Assembly: GCA_014529385.2 (NCBI GenBank)
Contig: CM043945.1
Location: 147,702,741 to 147,766,740 of the forward strand
Reading direction: 5' to 3'
DNA: 64,000 nt
Source of the DNA: Adiantum capillus-veneris
Taxonomy: Eukaryota > Streptophyta > Polypodiopsida > Polypodiales > Pteridaceae
Shown here: positions 10,175 to 21,087 of the stretch, piece after piece
Layout of the letters: each line of letters starts with the position of its first letter
Numbering within the stretch: the stretch's first letter is position 1
Translations under genes and position numbers: made by a program
The notes under the pieces: model-generated
The model's input: the letters and a program-made list of their open reading frames with translations, nothing else
What the model was told of the DNA's origin: nothing
Databases searched by the model: none

Positions 10175-12568
10175 CTCGGACTGCTTTGAAATGTTCAACA
10201 GTGATCAAGCAAACACAATTATATATGTAAGAAAAAGAGGGAAGGGGGAGGAGGTGATTGTTGCACTAATACCTTCTTACAAATCTGTCATGACCGATCA
10301 AAGTGAGATTAGTATTTATTCAACATAGCTTGAGTAAATTTCCCCACGACACATCACAAGAAAAGCCACCCCAATCACTGTCTTAAGGCCAGGGGAGTCC
10401 TCTCCACCCTGTCGCCCTCTTACAATATGTGGGATTTATGGCTAAATTGATGACAACACCCAGACACAAGCTATCAAGAACTAAAAATATCACCAAGACA
10501 CTTACACATCATTCTTGTCCATTACTTCACGTTGGAAGAGAGACAAAGTATCCAAGCTTAGTCCAAATCCACCCTCCTTGATTCAGCAAATGTTGGGCTT
10601 ACACTAGTAGGAGGAATGATAGATTTTCCACTCTCAATTGAATGATCGCTCTCTCTCTTACAATGGCATAGAGTTCCCGGGCTAATCACCCCTATTACAA
10701 CACATGCACAAGCATACGACAATGAGCTTCTACTCAAGAGCTCCTTCTAGAGAGATTGAGCTTGGCTTCTCAAGCTATAGCATAGTGCTCTTGCTTATGG
10801 CTCTCCCTTTTTGTGCTAGCTACACCCTCCTTTTATAGCAATTTTGAGGATTAGGGTTACTCCTCTAACCATGGTTGGGTTAGATTTTCAGCACTTATCT
10901 AATTTCTTTTTCTTGGAATTATCAAGAAGTTGATGGAGATAGATGAAGAAGAGAGAGAGGAGAGAAGTGGAGGTGATAGGACTTTTCATACTAAGTTAGT
11001 GTTAGTAAATTAGTAGAGTTAGTATTTTTATTGATTTACAAATGGAATTGGATATTTACAATGGGAGTATCCATGTAGGATACAAATAAGGAAGAAAAAA
11101 CTCTTAATAGGTAAGAAACATGGATTTCTTACAATGTCGATGCTCCAAGTGTCTTGAGTAGGGTCAATTTTGACGCTTGTTGACAGTCCACTAGCTTTGA
11201 CGATACGTTTTTTCTCCACTCTTGACCTTCGTTGGGAGCCAAGGTAAGTGAACATGAGTAATCAATCACCATGATGCTGTCTTTCAAGAGAAGAAGTTGA
11301 ATTTTGTGGTTTTTTTTATAAATATGGGTAATATGGAAGAGAAAAAATGAGACTAGGTGGTCAATTTTGGAATGGAAGTGTGTGTAAGAGACATGAGTTC
11401 ACCATGGTTTCTCTTATTCTTCAAAGTTGAGAAGAAGGTGAGTAGTGTGCAAAGAGGAGTGGTGAGAGAGGTGGGGATGATGAGTGGAGAGGTGTGTGTG
11501 AAAGAGGAAAATGGTAAAGTGGAAGAGGGAGTGTGGCTGCATAGCATGGGCAAACTGGGGTCCACCAATAAAATCATAGCTCACAGCTCGTAGCTCAAAA
11601 AAATATCAAAAAATTTGAGGTGAAAGTTCAGCCCACGAGCTACAACTTTTGTTTGTATCACCTTTTCAAATTCGGGAAGCATGTGATCTTTAAAAATTCA
11701 GCAAAACCGACTGTTTTTTCCACTGCACAAGGTCCTTGTGAGGTCCTTCTTTGGATGATTCTTTTGAATACCTCCAAGAGTGAGCTCCCCATGGTGCATG
11801 CATGTATTCCACATACCCTTGACCTTATTTGGTAGGTCTATAGTTGAAGATATTGTTGAGATCATGATATAAGTGAATAGTACAACTAAAAAAATCAAAT
11901 ATTGAGGGGTCTAAAAAAATATGTACATGTCAAATATAAATAATATAGGTGGAAAAAATATAAAGGAGTCAAAATAAATCTCTCTCATTATAAGTCTTCC
12001 ATAAAAAGATGAATATTTTTGGTGTTCTAATTTATGAGAGTAAAAGAGAATAGATGTAGGAAGGAAAAATCACATTAGTGAAAAAATATACACATAAATA
12101 AAACTAGTTTTTTTGGATTTTTGTTGGGATGTAGTTACACCAAAAATAAGAGAAGCTTGCATGAAATTATTTTTTATATGGAATAAAGAGTATGCAAGAT
12201 GATAAGAAAAAATATGATAATGGTGAGTCAATGTACATAGCATAAATAACACACCATAGGTAAAAATATTTAAATAAATACCAAAATAATTATGAAAAAT
12301 CCTTTTATTTAGGCCCTATATACAATGAAATATTTACACACAAATGGGCCATAATATACTTATATTTTTTATATATTTTTTATTTTTTTGGCTCAACTAG
12401 CTTAGTGACTAGCTAATTAAGGGTTTTTAAGAAGATATGGGAAAAGTCTCCTAACTCACACACACCTATATACAGTGAAATGGCAGGGAAAAAAACAGTA
12501 TTTGGATGATTTTGGTAGGGTGGGTTAACTCACAATGGCAATTACGGAGAGCCGAAAAACGACTATCA
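9957..12568 (-). repeat. 5' LTR of the Tat element
   Basis: A 2612-bp LTR matching 1424-4026. It has a longer (GA)n run at about 10132-10172 than its mate. Single-base differences such as ccttcgttgg for ccttccttgg and aatatggg for aatatagg are scattered. It should hold the promoter (TATA-like ttttatagc near 10836 is on the other strand, so no promoter is called). Confidence 0.9.
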
Positions 12569-14978
12569 CCAGTATCAGTTGTGGGACAATATACAATCCT
12601 TGTCAGCTAGTCTACACCAATTTTGGGATAGGTTTACAACCCTTTATGGGCAGTTTTTTTTTATGATCGCTAGCAGATTTGTCGAGATCCCAGGTTTGCA
12701 CATCATGTCCGCAGTTAGTGGGGAAATCTAGTTCCTACTCCCGCAGTCAGCAACATTTGGATGCCTCTTCCAATACATCACTTTGGAGAGCTCCAACCTT
12801 GGGGACAGCCCTTCTTCAGGTGTGCAAATTTGGCCACGGCTGGCTAGTATCCCTTGCGGTTTTATGTCCAGCTTCTTTGGCATGTTACAAACCAGCCCCA
12901 GCGTCCTTCATGGGCTAGTTTCCCAAGCTGGTTCCTTCACTCTCCATTTGAGTATTGGAGTTATGTTGTGTATTGGATGTTGATTGCACAGTTCAGTTGT
13001 GGGTATGTTCTCTTTAGCACAAGTACAAAGGACAGTTTTCTGATGAAGATTTTCAGGAAGCAAGTTTCAACAGTGGCAGTATATGTGCTATTCCGAGTCT
13101 GTATGCAGTTTGGCATATTGTATTGGATTGTACCGACTGGTTTGATCTTGGCAGATGCAGAGATATAGTGGACATTTGGTTTGATCTCAAGGTGTTTGCT
13201 TGGGTAGCTAGGTCTTTTTGGACCCCGACGGCTTCTTTGGCAAACCTGATCCTCAGGCGACGAACTTTCAGATCTTCCTATTCTTCGCAATCCGAGTTTA
13301 CCGGTGGTGTGATTCTCTTTGGGTCTCGAGTTTTATGAGATTCAAGCTTTGCTATTCATTTTCAGAGCAAGTAGTTTTACTCCATGTTGTCTGAGATTTC
13401 TTTCTGGTGGTACTTATTCTCTTTTCCCATGATTGAGTGGGAGGGGGACTTCCTATATTTGGGGGAGTTCTCAGCTTTAGCTCTTGAGCTTTTAGTATCA
13501 GAGTTTGCTCTATTCCGACGTGGGTTGAGTCACTTGCTACCTTAGAGCATACTTTTGAGGATACTTCTCTCTCAAAGGGGGCATTCCAGGTTATTATCTT
13601 CAGTCGACTACCGGTGCTCCATTCAGCGGAGTACCACGTATGGTGTCTTTCAGTCCTGGGTTTCCCTTGCCCATTTCTTGCGGTTTTGGATGGTGTGCTT
13701 GAGCCCACAGCGCATTTATTATCTTGGCGGATGTTTCCCTTGGCCATTTCGGTGGTTGCCTTGTCTTTCGGATTTGTGGTGTGACGGTTGCTCTTCATAG
13801 TGCACCCGAGCAGAAGTCCCTATGCCTCGTCCTCCAGATTGATCCCTGGAGACTATACCATCCAAGACACACCTACTTCCCTTATCCTTAGACCAACATG
13901 TTCTCTTTCGTAAAGGTGGATAGTGGTCCTTCTCGGACTAGGAACCAGTTACAGTTAGCCATGGCATTCTTCAAAGAGGGGAGACAATCTTCTTGCTTCT
14001 CCCAGATTTGGTTCCACATTCCACAGGTATACCAATATCATTATCAAAAATTTTTTCCTTTTGGATTCACCTATCCTTGGTGATGCAGTTACACAGGCAG
14101 AGACTGTTGGAGAATTATGACAGTTATCCATGGTTCGAGTGTTCTCCCTTTAGAGGGGGATATGGAGCCAGCTTGAGAGTCAGTTTCCGCGGACTACTTC
14201 CATACAAGATTGACAGTCAATTTGGTTGCTTTCTACAACTCACGGTTCTTCTCTTGCAGAGCTTGGGAGCAGGATCTTTATTTGATCTTGCCGTGTTAGC
14301 TGCAATCTCAGTATTGATGCGAGTTTCCCTTTCTGCTGGATGTTTGTTCTTGATTCACTCTAAGAGTGGGGTGATATTCTTACAGATGGTGTTACAAACA
14401 GATCAGTTAGAGTTCCACTCTCAGTTTTGATGAAGTTTCTTCAGATATAGTTTGCAGATCATCATTCTATATGGTGCAGTTCTTTGGTTCCTCATCATCG
14501 GACATATAGTTCCATAATAGCCTCGGATTTTTCCCTTCCCTTGGCCTTCCGTTGCAGCTTGGAGTTTTTTTTGGCATATGGTATATGACCGGAGGTGCAG
14601 ATTTCCGACCCTTTTCCACAAGGGTGGAGTACTTTAGAGTTGGAAAATAATCCGGATACCATTCTTTTTAATGCTTTTTACCCTCAGTACGGATACATAC
14701 TCTTGGAGCGGTCAGCAGCAATACCTTCTGCAATGCTGGTTGTGCGACTTATCAGTCAATTGGCTTGAGGAGATTCTTGATAGAGCTCGAACTTTCAGCG
14801 GAGGCATTATACTTCCCGGACGTCTTTCGAGAGTAACAGTTGGATTGTATACTGCAGGATACTTTTCCACTGCAGAATTTGTAGTAAATATCCTCGTCCA
14901 CGAAACCCTCTCTTTATAGTTGCAAATTGCTCACTCCAGCTCCTTGGACCCGTTTCTCGTCCAAGATCTGAGAGGGGG
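12569..14978. other. Decayed repeat, no recognisable gene
   Basis: About 2.4 kb with only short frames on both strands. The T-rich, C/G-mixed composition and repeated phrases (tggtttgatctc, gcccatttcttgcgg) suggest an old retroelement interior. The region ends in a purine-rich tract just before a TG, which fits a 3' internal region next to an LTR, but no protein domain can be read. Confidence 0.4.
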
Positions 14979-16080
14979 TGTTAGAGTTCATATTCCTTCC
15001 CGGTGGTAGCTCCGGTATCTCCCAGAAGCAGATCAGGGAGTGAGGGTTGTTTTGTGGCTTTGCCAGGCCATTGTGAGGTTGTTCTCTCATGTCGGGTCAT
15101 GTCTAGCCATGTTTAGCTCGGGTTTTGGCTTTGTTCCATGGTCACATAGGCTCCTGGAGGCCTGGGTTATCCCAGGCTCTCCCTATTTTTCCCTCTGTCT
15201 CCCATAGGCATCTCATGCCCTTCCCCTATTTTCCCATATTTACAAGGTCGTGAGGGCTGAGGGTTGGGTCGGGCACTTTGTGGATGACCCTATAAAGGGA
15301 GCAGGGGGGAGTCACTTGTAGCGTGTGCAGTGCAACCCAGGGGTAGGGCGCCCTCATGGGCAGCCCCTTCAGCCTAGCATTTTCACCAAGAGGCAGCCCA
15401 GCGTTTTCACCTCCCCTTCAGCCTGGCGTTTTCTCCTTCTGGCAACCTGGCGTTTACACTTCCCTGGCGTTTTTGGACTGCTACTCACAGCCAGTGTTTG
15501 CAGCCATTGGGAACCTCTTTCCAGAGTTTTTCCTGGACAGCATTCACATCGCTTTGGGAGACCAGCCAAGGCAGGTTTGGTACCGCTATGGGAGCAGATA
15601 CAGGGAGCAGTTGGTGATCCTTTGCTGGGTGATGGGCAATAGTTCCCCCTCCCCCATTCCTCCTCAGGGCAGCCCATTCGACGGGCTTTACTGTTGATCC
15701 TTCCTTTGCTAGGAGGAGGATCCATGTCGAGGAGTCCAGCCTATGACGAGACCGTGACAGTGGTTTCGTGTGCAGTAGCAGTTGGCAGTGTCAGTAGCAG
15801 TCGCAGTTGTGTGTGTCCTCGGGTCTATCCATTGGCATGTCAGTTCTATGCCGAACCACCCTTGGTCACTTGTATGAGCATATTGTTATCAGCATGGAGA
15901 GCCTTTCCCAGATCTCTCTCTCCCTCTCATTCTCAGATGTCTTGTCTCATTCTACCTATGTGATCTCTCTTCTCCACAGGTGTGCCTTCTTCATGTGTTT
16001 GGCATTGCAGGTGTTCTAGATCGGAGTCGAGGTACCCATCGGATCACGAGCCAGGTCAAGCTTGTCCGCATTGCATCTTC
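14979..16080 (+). mobile_element. Putative old LTR with GCGTTTTC microrepeats
   Basis: It begins TGTTAGAGTT right after a polypurine-like tract (gagaggggg, 14970-14978). A TATA-like box (cctataaagg) lies near 15290. From about 15350 to 15480 there is a series of imperfect units, cagcctagcattttcacc, cagcccagcgttttcacc, cagcctggcgttttctcc, caacctggcgtttac, like those in the N-family LTRs. The 3' border is not clear and may be near 16020-16080. No primer-binding site was found. Confidence 0.45.
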
Positions 16081-16229
16081 CGTTGCCACCTTTGACAGGT
16101 TCTCCTCTGGTTTCTCCTCCCAGTGTTGATCTGGTGTGCACGCTCTGCACGCATTATCCTTTATCTCAGTTCAAACAACAAGCAACGTAGCCTTATTCTA
16201 CTTCAAGGTTTTATTCTCAAGATCGATAA

Positions 16230-16781
16230 TCTCAAAGCAGATATTCTTCAAATGTTCCTCCACTTGATCGTAGTAAAGGACGTGATCTTTCTCAAGATCG
16301 GCATTCCAATTCTAAGCAAGGCTCTTCGTCAAATGCTTCTCTGACTTCAAAGAAGAAAGGATTATGTACAATTTGCGGTGGTGACCATAGCTCGTATCAA
16401 TGTCCAAAGAGACCAAATCCATCTAATTTCAAAAGAAATTCCAACACGGAAACATCATCGAATGTTGAACAACCAACTTCAGCTCAAGATAAAGGAAAAT
16501 CTGTGGTCAACACAATTCGTGTCTCAGAGGATACAACTATTCTTATGAAGCATCCTCAATGCAATTCTTCAGTTTTGGAGCCTCTCTCAAAGCAAGTTTT
16601 GAGCCTTCTTGGAACTCTCAATGGTCACTCCATCAATATTTTGGTGGACAGCGGATGCTCAAATAATTTCGTCAACACTCAGATAGTTCAACAGCTTGGC
16701 TTACCAACTCAGAAGACATCTCACTTATATGATGTGGAATTAGCAGATGGATCAATTTTAACTTGTGATGAGACAATTTGA
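16230..16781 (+). pseudogene. Gypsy Gag C-terminus and protease, remnant
   Basis: Open frame with no start Met of its own (a stop lies at 16227-16229). It begins with a Ser/Arg-rich Gag tail (LDRSKGRDLSQDRHSNSKQ), then a zinc knuckle CTICGGDHSSYQC with one residue less than usual between the second Cys and His. After a linker comes an aspartic protease: LLGTLNGHSINILVDSGCSNNFVN, with the DSG triad intact (named here as motif DSG at about 16651). The frame is stopped by TGA at 16779-16781 and then continues in the same frame. The upstream Gag and the 5' LTR are missing. Confidence 0.75.
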
Positions 16782-17030
16782 CAGTTGCAGGTCAAGATTC
16801 AAACTTATGCAGATCGATTGGATTTCGAAGTCATGCCTTTATCTTATTACGACATGATTCTTGGTCAACGTTGGTTATTTCAATATGATCCAGCAATTAG
16901 CTTTCAAGGACATACTATTAGTTTGTTCAAAGATGGACATGAACTGGTTTTAGACGGGCTTTATCATACGGAACGAGTGATTCAAGCCTCACGTGTACAA
17001 GTCAAACATCATAATTACAGTGGATTATGA
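16782..17030 (+). pseudogene. Protease C-terminal half and linker
   Basis: Same frame as the previous entry after the TGA. DFEVMPLSYYDMILGQRWL is the conserved C-terminal protease motif (hydrophobic-ILG-x-x-W-L), followed by FQYDPAISFQGHTISL. The frame ends TAG/TGA near 17030; the following acidic frame overlaps it by about 35 nt. Confidence 0.75.
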
Positions 17031-17625
17031 AACAAATATGATTTCCGATGCAAATACACAAATTATCATTGATGAAGAAGTTTTTCCAAGTGATACTTCA
17101 TTACTCGACAACGATAAGGACATAGTTGCAGATTCCGAGTCTAAAGACGATTATGCTTTCTTTGATTCTTTGTTGGATGATGATAGGCCAATTGCAAGTC
17201 ATGAATTGATGGTTTCTGAAGACGATCCTGAAGAGTTTTGGGATTCATTATTGGAAGATGATTACAGTCTCAATCCAAAATTCTCTCCAGTGATTCACAA
17301 AGTTGAAATTACCCCATCTGAATGTCTTGAGAAGATTTCCTCTTCACCAACTATTTCACAGTTATTAGAAGATTTTGAACCAAAAGTCTTACATCACATG
17401 GAGAATTTTGAAGATCAACCTCTTTATGCACTCAACCTGATTATGCCAGATTCCTTTAACATGTCTTTGAATAATGCAATGACATGGGATTTAGCAGTCA
17501 AAGCAAAAAGGTTTCGCAAGAAGCAAAGGTTCAAGACGAAGGTTCCAGATAACTCAAAGACTGAAGATTTTGAAAGATTCAATGCTCTTCCAGAGTTCTA
17601 TCAATATCAGAAGTCATTTCTTTGA
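16993..17625 (+). CDS. Acidic ORF between protease and LTR, unknown
   Basis: 210 codons in the next frame after the protease. I do not recognise it. It is rich in Asp, Glu and Ser and repeats a short motif: TSLLDNDKD, FFDSLLDDDRP, FWDSLLEDDYS, then FAPLEFYQ-like hydrophobic residues and a basic stretch KAKRFRKKQRFKTK near residue 170. It ends 30 nt before the LTR. In a complete gypsy element RT would follow the protease, so either pol was deleted and this is linker sequence, or the family is a non-autonomous gag-protease type with its own acidic tail. The first Met at 16993 may not be the true start. Confidence 0.5.
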   Translation: MYKSNIIITVDYETNMISDANTQIIIDEEVFPSDTSLLDNDKDIVADSESKDDYAFFDSLLDDDRPIASHELMVSEDDPEEFWDSLLEDDYSLNPKFSPVIHKVEITPSECLEKISSSPTISQLLEDFEPKVLHHMENFEDQPLYALNLIMPDSFNMSLNNAMTWDLAVKAKRFRKKQRFKTKVPDNSKTEDFERFNALPEFYQYQKSFL

Positions 17626-17643
17626 CACGAGCTCTCATTTTAA

Positions 17644-17654
17644 ATGGGAGGGAA
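17644..17654 (+). other. Polypurine tract
   Basis: Purine-rich atgggagggaa directly before LTR start TGTCACGATT. This is the normal plus-strand primer site. Confidence 0.6.
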
Positions 17655-18084
17655 TGTCACGATTGTGACTATGTTGTAGTATTACATCTACTCCTAGTTG
17701 CAGATACGCAAAGTGTCATGCCAAGGAGAACCCCTACGCTTGGATGGTCACGACCCTTCGCTCAAGAGACATGCCTCTTCGCCAAAAGCCACACTCCTTC
17801 GAGGACTGGTCACACCCCTTCGCTCTACGGTTGCAACTCTTCGTCCACTGGTTGCAGCTCTTCGTCGAAAGGATGTGTCTTTACGTCTAAAGTCGCGTAT
17901 CTTCACCATGAGACGTGTCTTTTCATTTGTGTCTCTTCGTCTCCTATATAAAGAGCCTATTATACTTGATTTTCAAGCATTCATTCAATCAATCAAACAC
18001 ACATTCAGTCTCTTGCGTCTCAGTTTGATCTTAAGTATGAAGTTTTAAGTCTTAATTATAGGATTAGCACCACTAATCCTCACA
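17655..18084 (+). mobile_element. 430-bp LTR with TATA box and internal repeats
   Basis: It begins TGTCACGATT and ends CCTCACA. To the left is a polypurine tract. To the right is TTGATATCAGAGGAG, close to the Met-tRNA primer site TTGGTATCAGAGC seen elsewhere in the window. An LTR with both signals can be a shared middle LTR of a tandem element. Inside, about 17745-17880, there are four or five imperfect units around the phrase CTCTTCG / CCCTTCGCTC separated by about 25-30 nt. Confidence 0.7.
17943..17954 (+). promoter_or_regulatory. TATA box in the LTR
   Basis: cctatataaaga lies about 140 nt before the LTR end and fits a plant LTR promoter. The start site would be about 30 nt downstream. Confidence 0.6.
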
Positions 18085-18355
18085 TTGATATCAGAGGAGA
18101 GGCTGGTGAAGATGGCACAGGTAGGAACTCGGTCTCCACAGCTAAGTGTGAGGTAGCCCTAGGCAGATGCCACGAAGTAGAGGGTACGTCCAGTAGAGGT
18201 TGATCGAGTGGAGTAGCTGAAACCTATGAAGCTATCAAGACAAAGGCTCATGAGATGGTGGGTGCAGTGTTGTAGGATACTATGCCCACCGAAAGTTATG
18301 ACGGCGAGGAGCCTTCTGCCAACCCTCCGCTATGCTCTGAGGTGGGGGATACTGA
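18085..18355 (+). other. Short internal fragment between two LTR types
   Basis: It begins with a degenerate Met-tRNA primer-binding site (TTGATATCAGAG) and has an ATG at about 18112 opening only a short frame. It ends in a polypurine-like tract (gaggtgggggatactga) before a different LTR at 18356. It looks like the two ends of an internal region brought together by deletion. Confidence 0.45.
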
Positions 18356-18612
18356 TGTCACGTGCATATGGCTCTGTGTGCCACGTGGACATGCTTCATC
18401 TACTTCCAGAGCCAATTCTCCACTTGTCTCTAGATACAAATGTCTAGAATCCAATGAGGATTGTATCGGTAATTTTGTGAGCCCGTTCACGGGATGTACA
18501 TGTCCGAGCAAGTCCATTAGATTAGGTTTTTCATTTTTGGAACCCTCTTGTATAAATGAATTGTACAAGCGTTTTGACAAATGTTATTACACTTCCGTGG
18601 GCATTGGACATG
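18356..18612 (+). mobile_element. LTR fragment, same family as 39734
   Basis: The first 257 bp of an LTR beginning TGTCACGTGC. It is collinear with 39734-39990 (shared ggctct-tgtgccac-t-gacatgcttcat, ttggaaccctcttg, ttattacacttc). It breaks off at about 18612 into integrase-coding sequence, so it is truncated by deletion or recombination. Confidence 0.8.
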
Positions 18613-18975
18613 CCAAAAGACTAAGTATGATAGAGGGAAGAAACCTCGATTACTCCAACCATTGTCAATCCTTAATTCACCATGGGAGAGTATATCCATG
18701 GATTTTATCTTTGGATTACCCAAGTCTATCCATGGGAATACGGGAATATGGACAATAGTCGACAAGTTTAGCAAGCAAGTACACTTTATTCCTGTCAAAA
18801 AGACTATTAAGGCACACTAAATGGCAACCCTCTTCATATCTTAGATTCTCAAACACCATGGATCACCAACATCCATCGTGTCAGATAGAGATTGTAAAAT
18901 GACCAATAATTTCTGGAAAGGTCTCTTTGAAAATTTAGGTACAAAATTAAATTTCTCTGTTAATAGATGACCAAA
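18613..18975 (+). pseudogene. Gypsy integrase core fragment
   Basis: Frame starting CQKTKYDRGKKPRLLQPL, then SISMDFIFGLPKSIHG with the first catalytic Asp, IWTIVDKFSKQVHFIPVKK, an in-frame stop after TIKAH (18818-18820), then LKHHGSP and IVSDRDCKMTNNFW with the second Asp. The part with the catalytic Glu is missing after about 18970. It resembles the chromovirus integrase at 24380-24960. Confidence 0.8.
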
Positions 18976-19680
18976 GTGAGATAACCAATCTTACGATACT
19001 TGATCTAAATCTAATATCTAACCAACCCAAATGATTTTCTCATATTAAACTGATCATTTAATGTGGGAGAATAAACGAAAACAAGGGTTAGAATATAGAC
19101 ATGTGCTTATGGGTCTGTCTCAACACGGGGCCAAGGTTAAAGGGGTCCAAATGAGAGATGGTATGTTAAAGAGCAATGCTACCTAATGGAGCTTAAAGAC
19201 CTTAGGGTTAGCTTCATTAAAGACCTCCAAAAGTTCGTGTTCAAAAGTCCTTTGATCTTAGGCAAGCTAGGGCTGACCTTGAGGTGGGAATCCTATCCAA
19301 GCATGAGGTGCTTGTCGTGCTTGCTAACTAAAGTGCTTAAAGTGTTTATGGGAATCTTTCCCAAGCTTGAGGTGCTTCTCATGCTTAAATGACTAAGGTT
19401 CTTGAAGTGTTCAATTCAAACATAAACTCTCAAGAAGCATAAACAGTTTCCATGCTTAAATGACTAGGTGTTTGAAGTGTTCAATTCAAACATGATATCT
19501 TAAGAAGCACAAAAGACACATGTCAAGATCCTCCACATGTGGCCCTCATGATGTGCTTAAATCCTATTAGATAGGCTTTAGGGGGTCCAATGAGAATTTA
19601 GATGCATAAAAATAAATAATTAAGTTCTTTCTCTCAAAGAGGAAAAAGAGGACACATGTCTAAATGATATAATTAAATAA

Positions 19681-19683
<3 letters not shown>
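18976..19683. repeat. Tandemly repeated non-coding stretch
   Basis: No gene. Between about 19287 and 19515 a unit of about 65-75 bp occurs about three times: gcatgaggtgcttgtcgtgc, gcttgaggtgcttctcatgc, then gcttaaatgactaaggttcttgaag and gcttaaatgactaggtgtttgaag, with cattcaaacat-like and ctcaagaagca endings. The last two copies (19388 and 19454) are the most alike. Confidence 0.6.
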
Positions 19684-19741
<58 letters not shown>

Positions 19742-19752
19742 AAGAAAGAAAG
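19684..19752. repeat. (GA)n then (GAAA)n microsatellite
   Basis: About 27 GA units followed by four gaaa-type units. On the minus strand it directly follows the 3' end of the LINE fragment, so it may be the LINE tail. Confidence 0.9.
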
Positions 19753-21087
19753 CTTTATTAACGTCTTCAAAAGGCCGAACTCGACCTATGAGACAACATC
19801 CTATACATGTGTTGATGCGTCAGGCATCGAGAAAAATAAAATGGTACAAACTAAGAACATGAAGTGTAAAGCTACTCCCTGTGGTGTAGTATGTGTAATG
19901 CGCAGTATACAATAGGCAGCCCTAAAGTAGGACGTGCTCATATGTGTATTCAGAACATCTATATGCAGCAGGGTAGTACAATCATGAAATGCAGGATACT
20001 AACAACATGCAACAGAAGTAGGGGACAGTATGTGGTACATCGGTGGCGGTGGCCTGAAGCAGCTCTGGAGTGCAGTCTCCCAAGATGCTGATGAGTATCT
20101 CTGCTCTAGATGCTGCTAGTGTAGAGATAGTATACTCAGAATCTCTCTCCGATAATATCGAGGTGTCCTGTATCCTGGGAGTCGTGGTCTGCGTCGTGCC
20201 CGCTGGGCCTCTGCCTGCTGAAGGGTAAGCCCCCCCCCCCCCTTATGGGGTGTAATAGGATTTGGTGCTGCTCTGTGAGAATGCTGTGTGATAGTGGTCT
20301 GGACCCTACTATCCCCTCTCTGTGGTGGCTGTAGTAACTGCTCTCTGATCTCTGAAGCTGCTACTAAGAACTGGCCAAATCTCCTATGCTCATAGTCTGT
20401 CATACACTGCTGTAAGGAGTCCCCAATGTCATATCTCTCCCTCATATAAGTGTAAGCTGGGCATCTGATCACAAAATGCTCCTCACTCTCTACCTCTGTA
20501 TGGCATATCTGGCATATACGCTCCTCCCATGGTATATCTCTGGCTCTACCTCTCTCAATCTCCAGCTAGTGTGATGAGACTCGAAGCTGGCCGATGCTCA
20601 CTCATGAGCGCTGTGGCATATACTCCTGCATGTATTGTGGGGTCTCAATGAATCCCTGATTAGTAAGCCTCAGAAAATGCTCATAATAGTAGAGCATTTT
20701 CGGTGGCAGGAGGTCTATATGCTGGCGCCATGTCTGCTGAATGTAGGTATGCCATATCTCTTGTCCGATGACCCGATTTCTCTCAGAACGTGAGAGAGAG
20801 TAGGTCGGAGCCTGAGTATCATAATGGAGTGGTGGTAGTCTGTCAATATCAATGCCATGTCGGGATAACCAGTCTCGTGTCTGGGCATACCATGAACTAG
20901 TGGCCCCATCTAGAGCCATCTCTCTGGATGTTGTAAATGCTCTGTAAGATATCCTGTCCGTCCCCATGTCTCTGAATCTATGTAGAGGGGGTGGACCAAG
21001 CATGAGAGGGGATATACTCCCACACACACACACACTCTCTCTCATTGTGTGGAGTGCAAAGTACAAGAGCTCCATCTCTTTCTCCAA
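19738..21087 (-). pseudogene. LINE ORF2 C-terminal part, 5' truncated
   Basis: Minus-strand remnant of a non-LTR retrotransposon. The frame at 20602-21087 has a LINE-like thumb and C-terminal region (IGQEIWHTYIQQTWRQHIDLL). After an in-frame TAG near 20574 the frame goes on to the typical LINE zinc motif: ICQICHTEVESEEHFVIRC (C-x2-C, His, Cys) and PAYTYMRERY, at about 20450-20520. It ends near 20116. The 3' UTR runs to about 19745 and holds ttaataaag followed by the microsatellite. RT palm motifs are absent, so it is a dead fragment. Clade not assigned. Confidence 0.7.

Larger units (their letters stand above)
1424..12568 (-). mobile_element. Nearly complete Tat-lineage Ty3/gypsy retrotransposon
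   Basis: An 11.1-kb LTR retrotransposon read on the minus strand. Order 5' to 3': LTR (9957-12568), primer-binding site, leader, gag with zinc knuckle, protease, reverse transcriptase, RNase H, a second archaeal-type RNase H, integrase, polypurine tract, LTR (1424-4026). A second RNase H before integrase is diagnostic of the Tat/Ogre/Retand group. CCAG flanks both outer edges (1420-1423 and 12569-12572); if the terminal T is counted outside the LTR this becomes a 5-bp CCAGT duplication. The LTRs look about 98-99% identical by eye, so insertion is recent, yet the coding frame is broken in at least three places. Confidence 0.9.

Noticed and set aside
12679-13800. Several 60-150-codon frames in the decayed region
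   Set aside because: Overlapping frames on both strands with no conserved motif or Gag-Pol similarity; composition typical of chance frames in T-rich DNA.
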